NCBI GenBank assembly: GCA_036346375.1
Contig: CM070515.1
Coordinates: 17,754,423 to 17,818,422 of the forward strand
Length of the DNA: 64,000 nt
Origin: Guadua angustifolia
Taxonomy: Eukaryota > Streptophyta > Magnoliopsida > Poales > Poaceae
Direction of reading: 5' to 3'
The notes beneath the pieces were generated by a model. The model did not search any database. It saw nothing but the letters and a program-made list of their open reading frames with translations, and was not told the DNA's origin. Positions 25,425 to 36,436 of this stretch are shown here, one piece after another (within the stretch, counting starts at the first letter, position 1; each line of letters opens with the position of its first letter). A program made the translations under genes and the position numbers.

Positions 25425-26655
25425 TAAGGTTCAAAATCTCGGAGAAATTTCAAACATTGCAACCGAGATTTCAGATTTTGGCTGAGAATAAGATTCTAGA
25501 TCCTGACCGAATAAAAAAATAAAAATAATAAATTGCTACAATATTTTTTAGAAATTTTGCGGAAATCTCAGTATTTTTGACCGGATTTGGGTCAATACCC
25601 CTTAATAATGTCACCTTCTATGAAAATATTTGAAAAAACTAAAATTTTAAGATATTTTATAAAAATAATAGAAGTATAACTAGATTTTTTTTAAATGTAT
25701 AATCTTAATCATACTCTGAAAAATTTATGGTAGCATCTTTAGCAATCTAGGATCATACAGAAAATTTTTCAAAATAATTGAATTTCATTTGTTATGTTTA
25801 AAAAAATGAAAAACAGAAAGAACATAAATGAGATAGTAATAGTGTAATAGAGTTCTCTTGAGTGTGATCTTGATCCAAAATTTTTAGGAGAGCTTAGACA
25901 TTGCCTTAAAACCATTCTCTAAAAGTTTCAAAAATTCAAAACTTTTTTTGATTGCTCAAGCAAATCTAAGGAAGCAATACATGTAGCACTATAAGACTTT
26001 TATCAGGATAATAGCGTTGTCATAATTTTTAAAAATTCATCAAGCTTGATAATCATCTAAAATTTTATGAGAATATTAGTGATACTTCAGGACCATCCAC
26101 AAAAGTTTTCAACATTTATAACGTGGTTTGAACAATTTTTCATTCGGTTGAAATTTGTCAATCAACCTTTTATCAGGACAGTAGTATTGTTCAAATTTTT
26201 GAAACTTTTTTAGGCTTGATCATTATATAAAAATTTTATAGGAATATTATTGATACGTTAGGACTATCCACAAAAATTTAAAATTTTCTAACGTGGTTTA
26301 AACTATTTTTCATTTGTTTGAAATTTGCCTATCAACCTTTTATCAGGACATTAAAATTTTCAAATTTTTTTAAAAATTTCTTAGGCTTGATAATCATCTA
26401 AAATTTTTATGGGGACATTGGTGATGTGTCAAGACCATCAAAAAAAATATAAAAATTTTCTAACATCATTTCCACCATTTTTCACTTAGTTAAATTTTGC
26501 CGAGGTTTCGGCAATTTTGGCCAAAAAGTTTGGAAATTTCATTTTAAAAATTCCGAATTTCAAGTTTATTTTTGAATTTTGTCCAAAATTTCAAGATTTT
26601 ATCTACCTCTGAGATGTGAACCGAAAACAAAATTTCAAATCCTTGGTATCATAGG
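25425..26655. repeat. AT-rich repeat element with three ~168-bp tandem units
   Basis: The left part is built of CGGAGAAATTTC and ACCGAGATTTC-type words and the right part of TTCGGCAATTTTGG and AAAATTTC words. In the middle three imperfect tandem units run from about 25998, 26166 and 26336. Each starts near CTTTTATCAGGA and passes through GGCTTGAT and ACGTGGTTT-like words to a TCAACC ending. No open frame is present. The element class is unknown. It lies 300 bp downstream of the USP stop codon. Confidence 0.6.
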
Positions 26656-27260
26656 CCGGTGCCCGGTGGGACATGGACGTAAAGCCTGATCAATATAGTT
26701 AATTTCTTGTTGAAGGGTACAAGATAGACTCACAATCTAAGCACACCAAACTTACGTATCACATACAAATACACATTCTTTACGTATGCAAATGCTAAAG
26801 AAGTGATCAAAGGCTCCACAGCCTTCGGAACACGTGAACACACTATTCTACAAAATACATATATGCGTATATAGCCCTTTTTTAATTATTCTAATGAGAA
26901 GCACCAAGCACGTAATCCCCGGGCCAAAGGGCAAGCACTCTCCCATGGAGCTATCGCTCAGATCTCTCAATGTAGCTAATTTGATCCGGTGCCTTCAATT
27001 GGGCAGATGGATAAATCTGGTCTTTGCTGGTAGCCTGGTAGGTGGCTAGCAACGAGCCAACAACATTGATCACGACTACGGATCATAAATTTCGATGTTC
27101 TGTGCAGTGTGCACACATCAGTTCCGCAGTGCGTAGCCTCGTGTTTTCGTCTTGGACAGAGTATCTGCGGACAGTTTTCTGCGTGCACGTGGAATAGTGT
27201 AACATCAAATGTTTATATACTTTGTCACGCAAGATTTTTCCTAATATAGATGGATGAGAC
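26656..27260. other. Intergenic, nothing recognised
   Basis: Short open frames (26834-27049 + and 26976-27188 -) have no family motif. I see no gene or element ends. Confidence 0.45.
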
Positions 27261-27478
27261 AGAGAGTATACCTATCCTTTCGTAAAGCAACTATATAGAC
27301 AGCATAAAAGACCTTATATAAGTTATTGTCTATAATAAATACTTTTTTATATCATAATTAAAAAATTGTATGATCTCATACAGACAACCTTAACATATTA
27401 TCTATTGTAGAAGTTGCCTTTAAATGATATGGAGAAGGATATAGACAACCGTCACCTCTACTATTGTACATACTCTCT
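27261..27478 (-). mobile_element. MITE copy A (AGAGAGTA termini)
   Basis: A 218-bp AT-rich element begins AGAGAGTATACC and ends GTACATACTCTCT, giving an 8-bp perfect inverted terminus AGAGAGTA. Its reverse complement aligns along its length with 56757-56973, sharing GTACAATAGTAGAG near one end and ATTTTTTAATTAT-type words in the middle. No target duplication could be defined. Confidence 0.6.
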
Positions 27479-28285
27479 TAAAACAAAGTGTACCCTTACA
27501 CGATTATCTATCAAATGGTAACAAATATTAGGGAAACAGGAACAACACACAAAAACAGATTATTCTTGCATTCTAAACAGAACCCATAAATTAAACACCA
27601 CGTTCGACTGCTAGCAGATGCCTTACCCACCTTGGATCTATGCACGTGCTGAAAACAACCCAGCAGAGATCGAGCAGTGTGAAGTGTCGACCACTCGAAG
27701 CAACCTTTTCTGCGAGAAGCTTAAGAGCACTTAACCCAACTTGGGTTTGGTCCATTGCCTATGTGCAATTGTGGTGCTGTAAATTGCAACATTAGGCCCA
27801 GTTTTGTGATAGATTATCATGGGAAAAAAATTGGAATGCGTTAGCCTGAATGCATGATCCATAACAGAACCGGTCGAGATTGGTCGAAAGGGAAATAGAT
27901 CGATGGCCTGCATTTAATTTCTCCATGCGCCAACATATTCAATTGTCCGATCGATAAGTCATCACACAATTCTACCCTAGTTAGCACAGAGGAGGCAACC
28001 TCTTGCAACTCCAACCTAGTTTTTCAATGGCACACACATGCCATATTAATGTGCCAACCAAAAAAAACACACACACGCACACCACTGCGTCTTTACAGAA
28101 CTCCATTTGGGCCGGAGATTTGTCCCTTGGACTCATGGCTAAGGCCTAAGTGTACCAAGCAAAGGCAAAACCTTGTTTGTTTTTTCTTTGAAATTTAAGG
28201 CAAAACCATACTACTTGACAACAAAAATTGTATGCTTTTTTCTGTGATAGAAATGAACAATGTATGGTTGAGAGGTGCTTCTATG
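27479..28285. other. Intergenic, nothing recognised
   Basis: No gene is supported. A short CA-rich run (AAAAAACACACACACGCACACC) lies near 28062-28083. Confidence 0.45.
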
Positions 28286-28639
28286 CAGTGGCGGAGGCAG
28301 CTCCCAGGCAGGGCGGACGCCTGCCCGGGCTCACCGGCGACGAACACGTCGAACAGTACACTCTCCAGCGGTCTGGCCGCCTCTAGCACCATGGAAGCTG
28401 CTTGCGATCGTGGTCTCCTCCCGGGCAATAGAGCAAGGGTCGGTACGAGTATTAGGCCATCGGCCATCGCACGGGCACGACTAAGCAAACCGATGAGCCA
28501 ACCGGCCAAAGTAACAAAGCCCATAATCGAATTCATTGTAGATCCCAAATCCCTGTCTCAAATCTCCAAATCCCGAAATCTCAAAATTCCCCAAATGGCC
28601 AAATCGTCGCCTCCTCTCCCTTCGGTCTCCTGGTCTCCC

Positions 28640-28886
28640 TGTCACACCCGTGGCCACAGGGGGTTGATTCCTGGATGTGAGCGGACTGAATCTCAGTAGG
28701 ATACAGCAGAATCGCAGCAAACATGAACAAGGAAGAAGAAGAACTTGGGAAGGAAGAAGAAGAAATTGGAAAAGGGGAAAAACCTGGTTTAGTTCATTTG
28801 CTTTTTATCTCCCCCCTCGCTCCTGACAATGGCCCTTTTAATCCCCTTGCTCACCCACTGACATCTGGGTCCCTCCAGTCATGACA
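28640..28886 (-). repeat. 3' LTR of the small retrotransposon
   Basis: This 247-bp LTR begins TGTCACACCC and ends GTCATGACA on the + strand (TG...CA ends). It matches the right-hand LTR along its length with several small indels, implying an old insertion. Confidence 0.9.
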
Positions 28887-28900
28887 CTACCGCCCCCTCG
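28887..28900 (-). other. Polypurine tract
   Basis: On the - strand GAGGGGGCGGTAG lies directly upstream of the 3' LTR, the position where plus-strand priming occurs in LTR retrotransposons. Confidence 0.7.
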
Positions 28901-28928
28901 AGAATTTGCTTGTCCTCAAGCAACAGAA

Positions 28929-30368
28929 TTACCTCAAGAACCTACTCCTCTGATGCAACACGAACATCACTCCGAGATTCATTAACTGAAGAATCATTGC
29001 ACAGGCTCTCTCAATCTTGGTCTGTTGAAATCGACTGAATGCAACCGGAATGGTAAGAACAGCATTTCTCGCTGGATGTTTAAGATACATCTCCACCAAG
29101 GCCTTCAATTCAAGAAGAAAGATGGCAAGAACCTCCTCAGGAGTTGTCGATCTCCACATATTGTTCACCAGCGTTGCAATGAACGATCTCACACCGACAC
29201 CCAACGCCTGCACAAGAAAAGGGAGGGCCTTGCTAGCTTGAACCACTTCAAATCCTCCCAAAATTCCGGGGTCCCATTGCACATAAAGCCAAATTACAAG
29301 TATGGTTGACTTGTCATCCTCATCTTCATTTGTAGTCCTTTCTGGATCAGGTCCAATGTCATCTTTGCTGGCATCAAGCATCAGGAATGAATGCATATTG
29401 TGAGAAGCTCCACAGCGCTTATAATCAACATTTGTGTTCCTTATATCATGCACCTCGACTTCTGCTTGGCTAGACATTTTCTGGTTATTATCCCAAGAAT
29501 CCAGCAACGATTCCTCATGAGTGGACTTATCTTTAACCTCACAACTTGATCCCTCAAACTCTTCTGCATCTTCTGGGGCACATGATTTCAGATCAAGTTG
29601 ATTATCAGAGTCTGCAAGAGGTGGCTCATTCTTCTCAATCTGGCTTGACAAGCAAATGGCAGTATCCTTGTCTGGTGGACATACCCCCAACTCTTGTAGA
29701 TTCTGTACAGCTACCATTGAAATCCTTCTAGTCTCCAAAATGCATCCTGAAGTAGGTACTCCCTTTTCATCAGAATCATTTAAGCAGATGGGCGTGGATT
29801 GTTGCTGTGTTCCAAAAATTGTGCAAACTGAATCTGGTTCACCATCAGAGCACCTCTGAGCTCCAAACTTATCTTCCACCGCCTGCATGAATTGCTCCCA
29901 ATTGCCCAATTCATTCCGAGCTTTGTACATTTGCATCCATCTTGCCGCATTTTCTTCCATGTGCATAGTTGCGACAGTTATCCACAATGCTTCCGGAATG
30001 TTAAAGATGCGAAAATAATCAAGACACTGATCTTGCCAAGTTCGAGGGTTCTTCCCTGCGAACGTGGGAAAGTTAAGTTTTGGTAAAGGAGTTCTGATGG
30101 CCCCACCAAAATCCCTCTGATGCACCCCTGGCATAACGGCTTGTTCAGAAATCCCTCCTGGTGAAATCTTGGCGCGAGCATTCAATCCAGGGGCAGAAGG
30201 TTCTAACTCAACTCGCGTCCAAGGTTCTGCAGGAGTTGGAGTGAGAATTCCCTTCCCGGAAATTTGCGGTGTTGAGCCTCCCCCATCTTCGAATTTGGTA
30301 AATTCGGGTATTTTTCCCAATGTGAGCCGCGCGACTGCTTGCGCGGTAGTTTCCATTTGATGAGCCAT
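28929..30368 (-). CDS. Chimeric gag-HSP70 fragment protein
   Basis: An uninterrupted 479-residue frame. The N-terminal half is gypsy-type gag: PLPKLNFPTFAGKNPRTWQ, then ALWITVATMHMEENAARW, then WEQFMQAVEDKFGA. The middle (about residues 180-370) is acidic, Ser/Glu-rich and unrecognised. The C-terminal portion, about residues 381-462, matches the ATPase region of plant HSP70-8-like chaperones: VNNMWRSTTPEEVLAIF, then NAVLTIPVAFSRFQ, then KIERACAM. Only this slice of the chaperone is present, without the phosphate-binding loops or substrate domain, so it cannot act as a chaperone. It ends after a short unrelated tail. Gag packages element RNA, and the joined piece may be passive cargo. The intact frame despite diverged LTRs is notable. 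Further gag leader sequence in other frames lies upstream at 30554-31081. Confidence 0.8.
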   Translation of the reverse strand: MAHQMETTAQAVARLTLGKIPEFTKFEDGGGSTPQISGKGILTPTPAEPWTRVELEPSAPGLNARAKISPGGISEQAVMPGVHQRDFGGAIRTPLPKLNFPTFAGKNPRTWQDQCLDYFRIFNIPEALWITVATMHMEENAARWMQMYKARNELGNWEQFMQAVEDKFGAQRCSDGEPDSVCTIFGTQQQSTPICLNDSDEKGVPTSGCILETRRISMVAVQNLQELGVCPPDKDTAICLSSQIEKNEPPLADSDNQLDLKSCAPEDAEEFEGSSCEVKDKSTHEESLLDSWDNNQKMSSQAEVEVHDIRNTNVDYKRCGASHNMHSFLMLDASKDDIGPDPERTTNEDEDDKSTILVIWLYVQWDPGILGGFEVVQASKALPFLVQALGVGVRSFIATLVNNMWRSTTPEEVLAIFLLELKALVEMYLKHPARNAVLTIPVAFSRFQQTKIERACAMILQLMNLGVMFVLHQRSRFLR

Positions 30369-31310
30369 TAACTAATGATCTTTGGAGCTTTGTTCAATTG
30401 CCCTTGCCGTCAGCTCTGTGCGTGTCATCAGTTGCTGCTGAGTCATTTCCATCAACTCCAATCAAGAAAACAGGAGATCCAGACTCCCTTTGATCTTCGC
30501 CAGTTTATCTTCCGCCCGTTCCTCCTTTTTCTCCATCACCTTCAGCCCCGTAGTCAGGTCCTTCGACCCTTCCCGCAGCTCCTTGGCGGCGACACGGCAA
30601 GCACCTTGGTCGACGGCGTCACGCGAAGGGCGCAGATTGGTCGAGCCGCCTCGGCGCCATCGGCGATCGCCATGAGTCGGCGAAGCGCAGCGCCCGAGTC
30701 GTCGGATTCGGGGCCGCTAACACGCCGGCGGGCGGTGGTGACGAGCTCGGTGATGCGGTCTGGTAGCATGCATGGTAGGGTCGGAGGGCTGGAGGAAGTT
30801 GAACTTGGCGTTACCTGGTTGTGGGCGTCTTTGCGGTGCTCGACTTCCGGCCCGTTCTTGGCGGCGAAGGTGGCCGTCTTTCGATGATGATCCGGATGTC
30901 GGGCGGTGGATGGATGATGCCGATGATGCGTGTGTGGGTCGCCACCGTTGGCGAGGCTCGGGCCGGGGGCCATCGCCGTCAGCGGCCGCGAGAGGCTACT
31001 GTTGCATCCCATGTTGCTGGGTTCCCATGGCGGTGTGGATTTGGATTCCTGCAGCCGGCAGGCGAGGCGCCCACGACACAAGAGGTAGGGTTAAACTCGA
31101 TTGGTGGAGACTCGAGAAATAGGTCACGGAGGATGGCGGTGGGGACGGGAAGCTTCGGGATGGACGAAGACGATCCCACAGAGCTCCGGACGGCGGAGGC
31201 GGAGTGGAGGGAGGTGGGGCACGGGGTGTGGAAACTGGCGGAGGGCTTGGCCATGGCGGCGACACGACGCGAGGGTTTTTGGAATTGGGCAGAAGGGCGC
31301 GAAGAGCAAA

Positions 31311-31322
31311 GCTCTGATACCA
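31311..31322 (-). other. Primer-binding site (initiator tRNA-Met)
   Basis: On the - strand the sequence TGGTATCAGAGC follows the 5' LTR after a two-base gap. It is the exact complement of the initiator methionine tRNA 3' region used by many plant LTR elements, and it fixes the element's orientation. Confidence 0.9.
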
Positions 31323-31324
31323 AA

Positions 31325-31555
31325 TGTCACACCCGTGCCAGAGGTTGATTCTGGACGTGGCGGATGAATCTCTAGAGATACTGCAGAATCGCAACAAACG
31401 TGAACAAGGAAGAAGAAGAACTTGGGAAGGAAGAAGAAGAAACCGAAAAGGGGAAAACTGGTTTAGTTCATTTGCTTTTCTCTCCCCTCGCTCGACAATG
31501 GCCCTTTTAATCCCCTTGCTCACCCACTGACATCTGGGTCCCTCCAGTCATGACA
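31325..31555 (-). repeat. 5' LTR of the small retrotransposon
   Basis: This 231-bp copy shares long blocks with the left LTR, including GAACAAGGAAGAAGAAG and CATCTGGGTCCCTCCAG. It differs by substitutions and indels near its TGTCACACCC end. Confidence 0.9.
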
Positions 31556-32399
31556 CTCCCCCAATCCCTAAAATCCCTAATCCCCCAAATCCCTAATCTT
31601 GACATCTAGTAATCCCCAATCCTACCTCACCGTGGAACCGGTGGACAGGTGGAGCAGGGGGTACTGGAGGGTGGAGACGGTGGAGGGTGTGGAGCAGACG
31701 CAGGGGCGACCAACGTGAGGTGGCACCGAGCGGAGCAAGTGGAGCAAGCGACAGACGCCCGGGCAGAGCAGGTGCAAGCGAGGCCGCTTGTCGCAGCCTG
31801 TGCCGCCACAGTGCTCAGAGGTTATCCGGTTATGTCCGGCGCCGGTGGAAGCAATATGCACTGGCCTGTGAGGCCGATAGGCTAACGGCATGCACTGCTA
31901 GTGATAGTTGGAGCCTAGAGGCGTGGAGCGGCTCAGGTGCTTAGTGGTCTGGGCCTCTGGTTTGGCTTTTGACTGGGACTAGCCGACGCACGATTGGAAA
32001 GCATGGGAGTGGATTCAATGGACTGAATACCGATGATTGATCGCTCATCGTTGTGTGCCTGTGTTCTGATTTTTCTTGTGTGGCACTGAGAATCTGAGAT
32101 AGTGAGCCTGTGAGTCTATGAGCCATCGAGACCGAGCTGAGGGGAATAAAAGAACAAGTTAACTAGTATTTTAATTTTTAAAGTAGAATAATTATGCATT
32201 TATGCTACCATCTCTTATACAAACGGTTTTGAAATAGAATATTTTAGTGTATTATCTATTATGCAATGTTGATAAATGATAAGAGCTAAATGTAATTTGA
32301 TTTGTGAAATTGCATAAATGAGGAGGTTTTTAGTTGATAGAGAAGCCTTGCAAGTGATGCTCATCGCAATACTAGATTAGCTCAATCACAACAAGCACA

Positions 32400-34809
32400 A
32401 GCTGAAGTGACACAACCACAAGGTCAAGATCCACTAACGTGACCAAATAATGCTAACACTGTCCATGTATTTAATTTGGATGAAATCATAAGTGACCATG
32501 CTCTTAGAAACAAATAAATGAGTATGACCAAATTAGGAGGGCATACATATAGGAAGGACCAACACAACCTATTGTGAATTTTTCTCGCAAACAATTTGAA
32601 AATTGTACAAGAGCATTTTCACAAGCATGGCATCATAAGTATGATTAGATAGAATATAGCGAATCTCGGAATACGGTATATTGCTTTTATTGCTTCCTCT
32701 TAAAGCAACCAGCAAGGGCAGAACACTTTGGTTTTGATGTGTTCAACAAAACAGGGTTTAGTGACTGCAAACATGCATATAAATCATTACCTGAGCATGT
32801 TGGTGGTGTAAATAGTGCTCATAACAAGTGTGTCAAACATTGTGATGATTTCAAAAATCAAAGATAAAGTGTGTCAAGTAAGTTATCCAGTGCAATTAAG
32901 GAAACTAAAGAGTTATATAAAATTCGATTAAATTCTTCTCTACAATGTTCAAAATTTCTCATAGCTCAAGGTATGGCTTTTCGTGGCCATGACAAATCTT
33001 CTACTTCCTTAAATAAGGGAAACTTTTTAGAGATGATAGATTGGTATAAAGATAAGATTGAAAATATGAGAAGTGCTTTTGATTGTGACAGTTTAAATTG
33101 CAAAATGACTTCCTCTGAAATTCAAAAGGATCTTGCAAGATGTTGTGTACAAGAAATCACCGAGGTGATTATGGGAGAGATTAGTGATAGGCAGTTCTTC
33201 ATGCTTATCGATGAGTCACGTGATATATCAGTGAAAGAGCAAATGACGGTAATGTTGAGGTTAGTAGACTAGTGATTGATTCATTATTTTATTTATCCAT
33301 TACTCTATTATTGCCCCATTTAACCTTATAACAATGTTTATGTACGTATGTGAATGATGAAAGGAAGGTTGCGAAACGATTTTTTGCTTTAAAACATGTC
33401 ACTGATATTACATCCAATGCACTAAAGGGAGCTTTGGTTGGTCTTCTTGATAAGTACAAGCTATCCATTTATAGGCTAAAAGGGTAAGGATATGATGGAG
33501 CTTCAAATTTAAGAGGTGAATTTAATGCTTGCAGAAGCAGATTTTAGATGAAAACCTATATGCTTTCTATGTCCATTGCTTTGCCTACTAATTGCAATTA
33601 GTGGTTGTTTCCGTCGCTAGTTGTTGTTCATCTATTCATGATTTTTTTAGTATGTCTCCTTGATCGTGACCACAACAAAGGCATCTTGTAAGAGAAGGGA
33701 TGCACTGAAAGAAGGCTATCATAAAAGTATTTTAGATAGGCTTGAGGATGGTGAGATATTTATAGAAAGAGGTTTGCATAAGAAACCAATCTTGCTAGAC
33801 CCGGAGATACTAGATGGGGTTCACATCATACAAACTTTGATTCGCATAGATCAAATGTGAGACTCGGTGATAAAGGTGCTTGGTATGGTCCATGAAGATG
33901 GCCGTGGACCATCTCGAGCAGCAGGTTTGATTGAAAAAATGGAGTGCTTTAAATTCATTTTTATTTTAAAGCTTATGTTAAGGTTGTCTGCTATCATAAA
34001 TGAGCATTCACATGTATTACAAAGAAAAGATATAAATATTGTTTATGCTATGGAATTAATTCATAATATCAAAACTTAGTTGGCCATCATGAGAGATAGT
34101 GGTTGGGAGGAATTCTTTGATGTGGTCCAACAATTTTGTGTTGCTAAAGCTATTCCAGTATCAAATATGCATGATGAAATACCCATTAGAGGTCGTTCAA
34201 GACGTGAAGGTATACTATCACTAACCTTCATTATTACCGTGACTAACTTTTTTATGTGGTTATTAACCAAATATGTGCCAAGATGAATAATCGGTTTGAA
34301 GAAGCAACTACAAAGATGCTAGTATGCTTCTCATGTCTTGATCCAAAGAACTCTTTTTCCAAGTTTGACATTGACAAGCTTGCTCGACTTACTAAAATTT
34401 ATAATTCAAATTACTCTGATGGTGATCGTGCAATAATAAGAGGCCAACTTGAAACTTATATTCTTCATGTGAGAAAGTATGGTACCTTTGCTACTTATAA
34501 AGATGTTGCAAGTTTGGCTACAAAGATGGTTGAAACAGAAAACATATGGTTTTTCCATTGGTTTACAAGCTCATTGAGTTGGTATTGTTATTGTCGGTGT
34601 CAACAGCATCTGTTGAAAGAGCCTTTTTAGCAATAAAAATTATCAAGTCTAAATTGCGCAACAAGATTAATGATGATTGGTTCAATAACTTGACGGTTTG
34701 CTATATCGAGCGAGACATATTTAAATCACTAGATGATGTTACCATTATGCGACGGTTCCAAAGCATGAAGACTCGAAAAATGAATTTGCCTTGTACTAGA
34801 TGTGACTAG
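32400..34809 (+). pseudogene. hAT transposase, ZMYM1-like with TTF-type zinc finger
   Basis: Motifs follow the plant family annotated as zinc finger MYM-type protein 1-like, derived from hAT transposases. A TTF-type finger at about 32650-32860 reads YCFYCFLLK, then HFGFDVF, then CVKHCDDF. The catalytic core at 32871-33272 reads GMAFRGHD, SLNKGNFLEM, NCKMTSSEIQKD and FFMLIDESRDIS. Weaker pieces include GYDGASNLRGEF near 33490 and ASCKRRD near 33680. The C-terminal dimerisation region at 34546-34809 has STASVERAF and KLRNKINDDW. In-frame stops (for example before IEYSES near 32650 and after DDFKNQR near 32865) and frameshifts make it non-functional. It is the transposase of the surrounding hAT element. 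Confidence 0.88.
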
Positions 34810-35146
34810 CACATTAGTGGTACGTGTTGTACTAATTCAATACTTTAATATGAATATATATTTTTTATATTACTTGATGCACTAATCAATGTTTTTTTAT
34901 CTTGCAGAGTCTCTTTTAGTGTGTGATTGGATCTTTGTTAATAAATCATCGAAACGTTCATAGTGTCGCAATGAGGTACTTGTCACATCTTTCTTTTTTT
35001 ATTCGTTAATGTTCACATATGTATTAGACTATACTTTTAGTAAAAAAACTTAATACGGTTAATTTTGCTTATGTGATATATATAGACTTATTTGTGTTTA
35101 TGGTCGTAGTCACGTTTGCCTAAGCTCCTAAGCCACTACTTCTATG

Positions 35147-35910
35147 TTTTTCTTTTTGAAAGTTACATAAATATTAAAATATAAATAAATAGTAGATAAT
35201 AATAATTTATTTATTTGCTCTAAGATCTATATAACTTATATTATTAGAAAAAACTTCACAAGAACCGCTCCTTATGGCTTTAATTGCACTACCTGCCTAC
35301 GTACAGATCGACCGATAACATGCCATCGTGCAAGGCTGGCAGCAAGTACAACCTTGACACATACACCTGTCACCTTCCAGCAAAAATGGCCGATTAGTTG
35401 GCCAATTAATTAGTGACGGTGATTAAAACATCATGAATAATTTAATTAAAGTATAATTAACACAATCGAACGGTTAATTGACCGTATAACCCAATTAATC
35501 GATCGTTTTCGGATTAATCATATGTTTTTTCCATTTAATTATGAAAATAGTTTATTTTATTCACTAATTACGATAATTAGTTTATAATATTTTGTCATAG
35601 TATTCATAGCATGTATCTTTTAGATGAAGTATAACAAATAAAATGTAAAACATGTTTTGTACAGTGATAATCTACGATAATTTTGGGTAACTAAAATATT
35701 TCTAATTAATTCTAAATGTAAATAAATATATTAATAAAAATGTATAATTATCCGTTAAATTTGATTAATCAACCATATTACGATTAATCGTTTAGCGGTA
35801 CCATATCCGGTCATCAAGCGCATACCTTTTTCATAACACTACTTGGCTTACACGTGTCTTCACCTTCCAAGGATGAACGGAGAGTGCGGAGGCTTTGGAT
35901 TCTTTGTTCT
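35147..35910. other. AT-rich intergenic tract with ATTAATCG words
   Basis: Between about 35385 and 35800 the words CCAATTAATTAG, CGATTAATCG and ATTAATCA recur on both strands, as in a decayed MITE. I could not define inverted ends. No gene is seen. Confidence 0.35.
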
Positions 35911-35913
35911 GTA

Positions 35914-36433
35914 GGGCCTGTTTGGTTGCCTGTATGCACAGAGATTTGCATCCATAGATGCAGAATCTTGCTTTTTTTTATGTTTGGTTGTCTGCATTTA
36001 GTTTTGAGCCTGGCTCTTTGGATGCAAGATTCTCCATGCAGCCTGGCTCTGAAGATACGTAGAAAATGGGCGTATCTCTGGATGTAGCGCATGGTAGCCT
36101 CGTGTTCTGCGCAAGGGGCCACTGTCAGCCACAATATCAAACCATACATGGAGTGCCACGTGGGTATGTAAGTTTCCTTTTTTTTCTTTTTTGTTTATAT
36201 CTTTTGATTAGCATCTCCGATTACTGAACCGATTTCAAAAATAGGTTCCTGATATTTTTTCAAACAAAACTAGACCACACTTGCTATATAAATTTTAAAA
36301 TATGTAAATTTTAAAATACCTACCTATTAAATACTCAACCAAACACCGTCTCTGCATCAATGCATCCCGTATCCCTTCAGCCTGGCTGAGTTGAACAGGC
36401 CAGGTTCGCGAGAGAAGGTAACCAAACAGCCCC
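35914..36433. mobile_element. Tourist-like MITE, TSD GTA
   Basis: A 520-bp element begins GGGCCTGTTTGGTTGCCT and its other end read in reverse is GGGGCTGTTTGGTTACCT, a two-mismatch inverted repeat. GTA flanks both sides (35911-35913 and 36434-36436). The termini match those of the 275-bp MITE at 7 kb and the interior shares CTGGCTC words. The target site differs from the usual TAA/TTA. Confidence 0.72.
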
Positions 36434-36436
36434 GTA

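Larger units (their letters stand above)
28640..31555 (-). mobile_element. Small LTR retrotransposon carrying an HSP70 fragment, TSD CTCCC
   Basis: Two direct LTRs bound a 2.9-kb element. CTCCC flanks it on both sides (28635-28639 and 31556-31560), the 5-bp duplication of LTR elements. The coding strand is -, so the 5' LTR is the right-hand copy. A primer-binding site lies next to it and a purine-rich tract next to the other. It encodes gag-like protein but no protease, RT or integrase, so it must depend on a relative for movement. It lies inside the leader of the surrounding hAT element and is therefore younger than that insertion. Confidence 0.9.
28286..35138 (+). mobile_element. hAT element with ZMYM1/TTF-type transposase, TSD CTTCTATG
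   Basis: The left end reads CAGTGGCGGAGGCAGCT and the right end read from the other strand is TAGTGGCTTAGGAGCT, so the termini are imperfect inverted repeats. Both ends are flanked by the identical 8-mer CTTCTATG (28278-28285 and 35139-35146), the target-duplication length of hAT elements. The total is 6.85 kb, of which 2.9 kb is a nested LTR retrotransposon. The + strand transposase region lies in the right half. GC-rich sequence at 28290-28640 and 31556-31950 is the element's own leader, split by the LTR insertion. Confidence 0.88.

Noticed and set aside
30996..31523. - strand frame across the 5' LTR
   Set aside because: It crosses the LTR and PBS boundary and has no motif.
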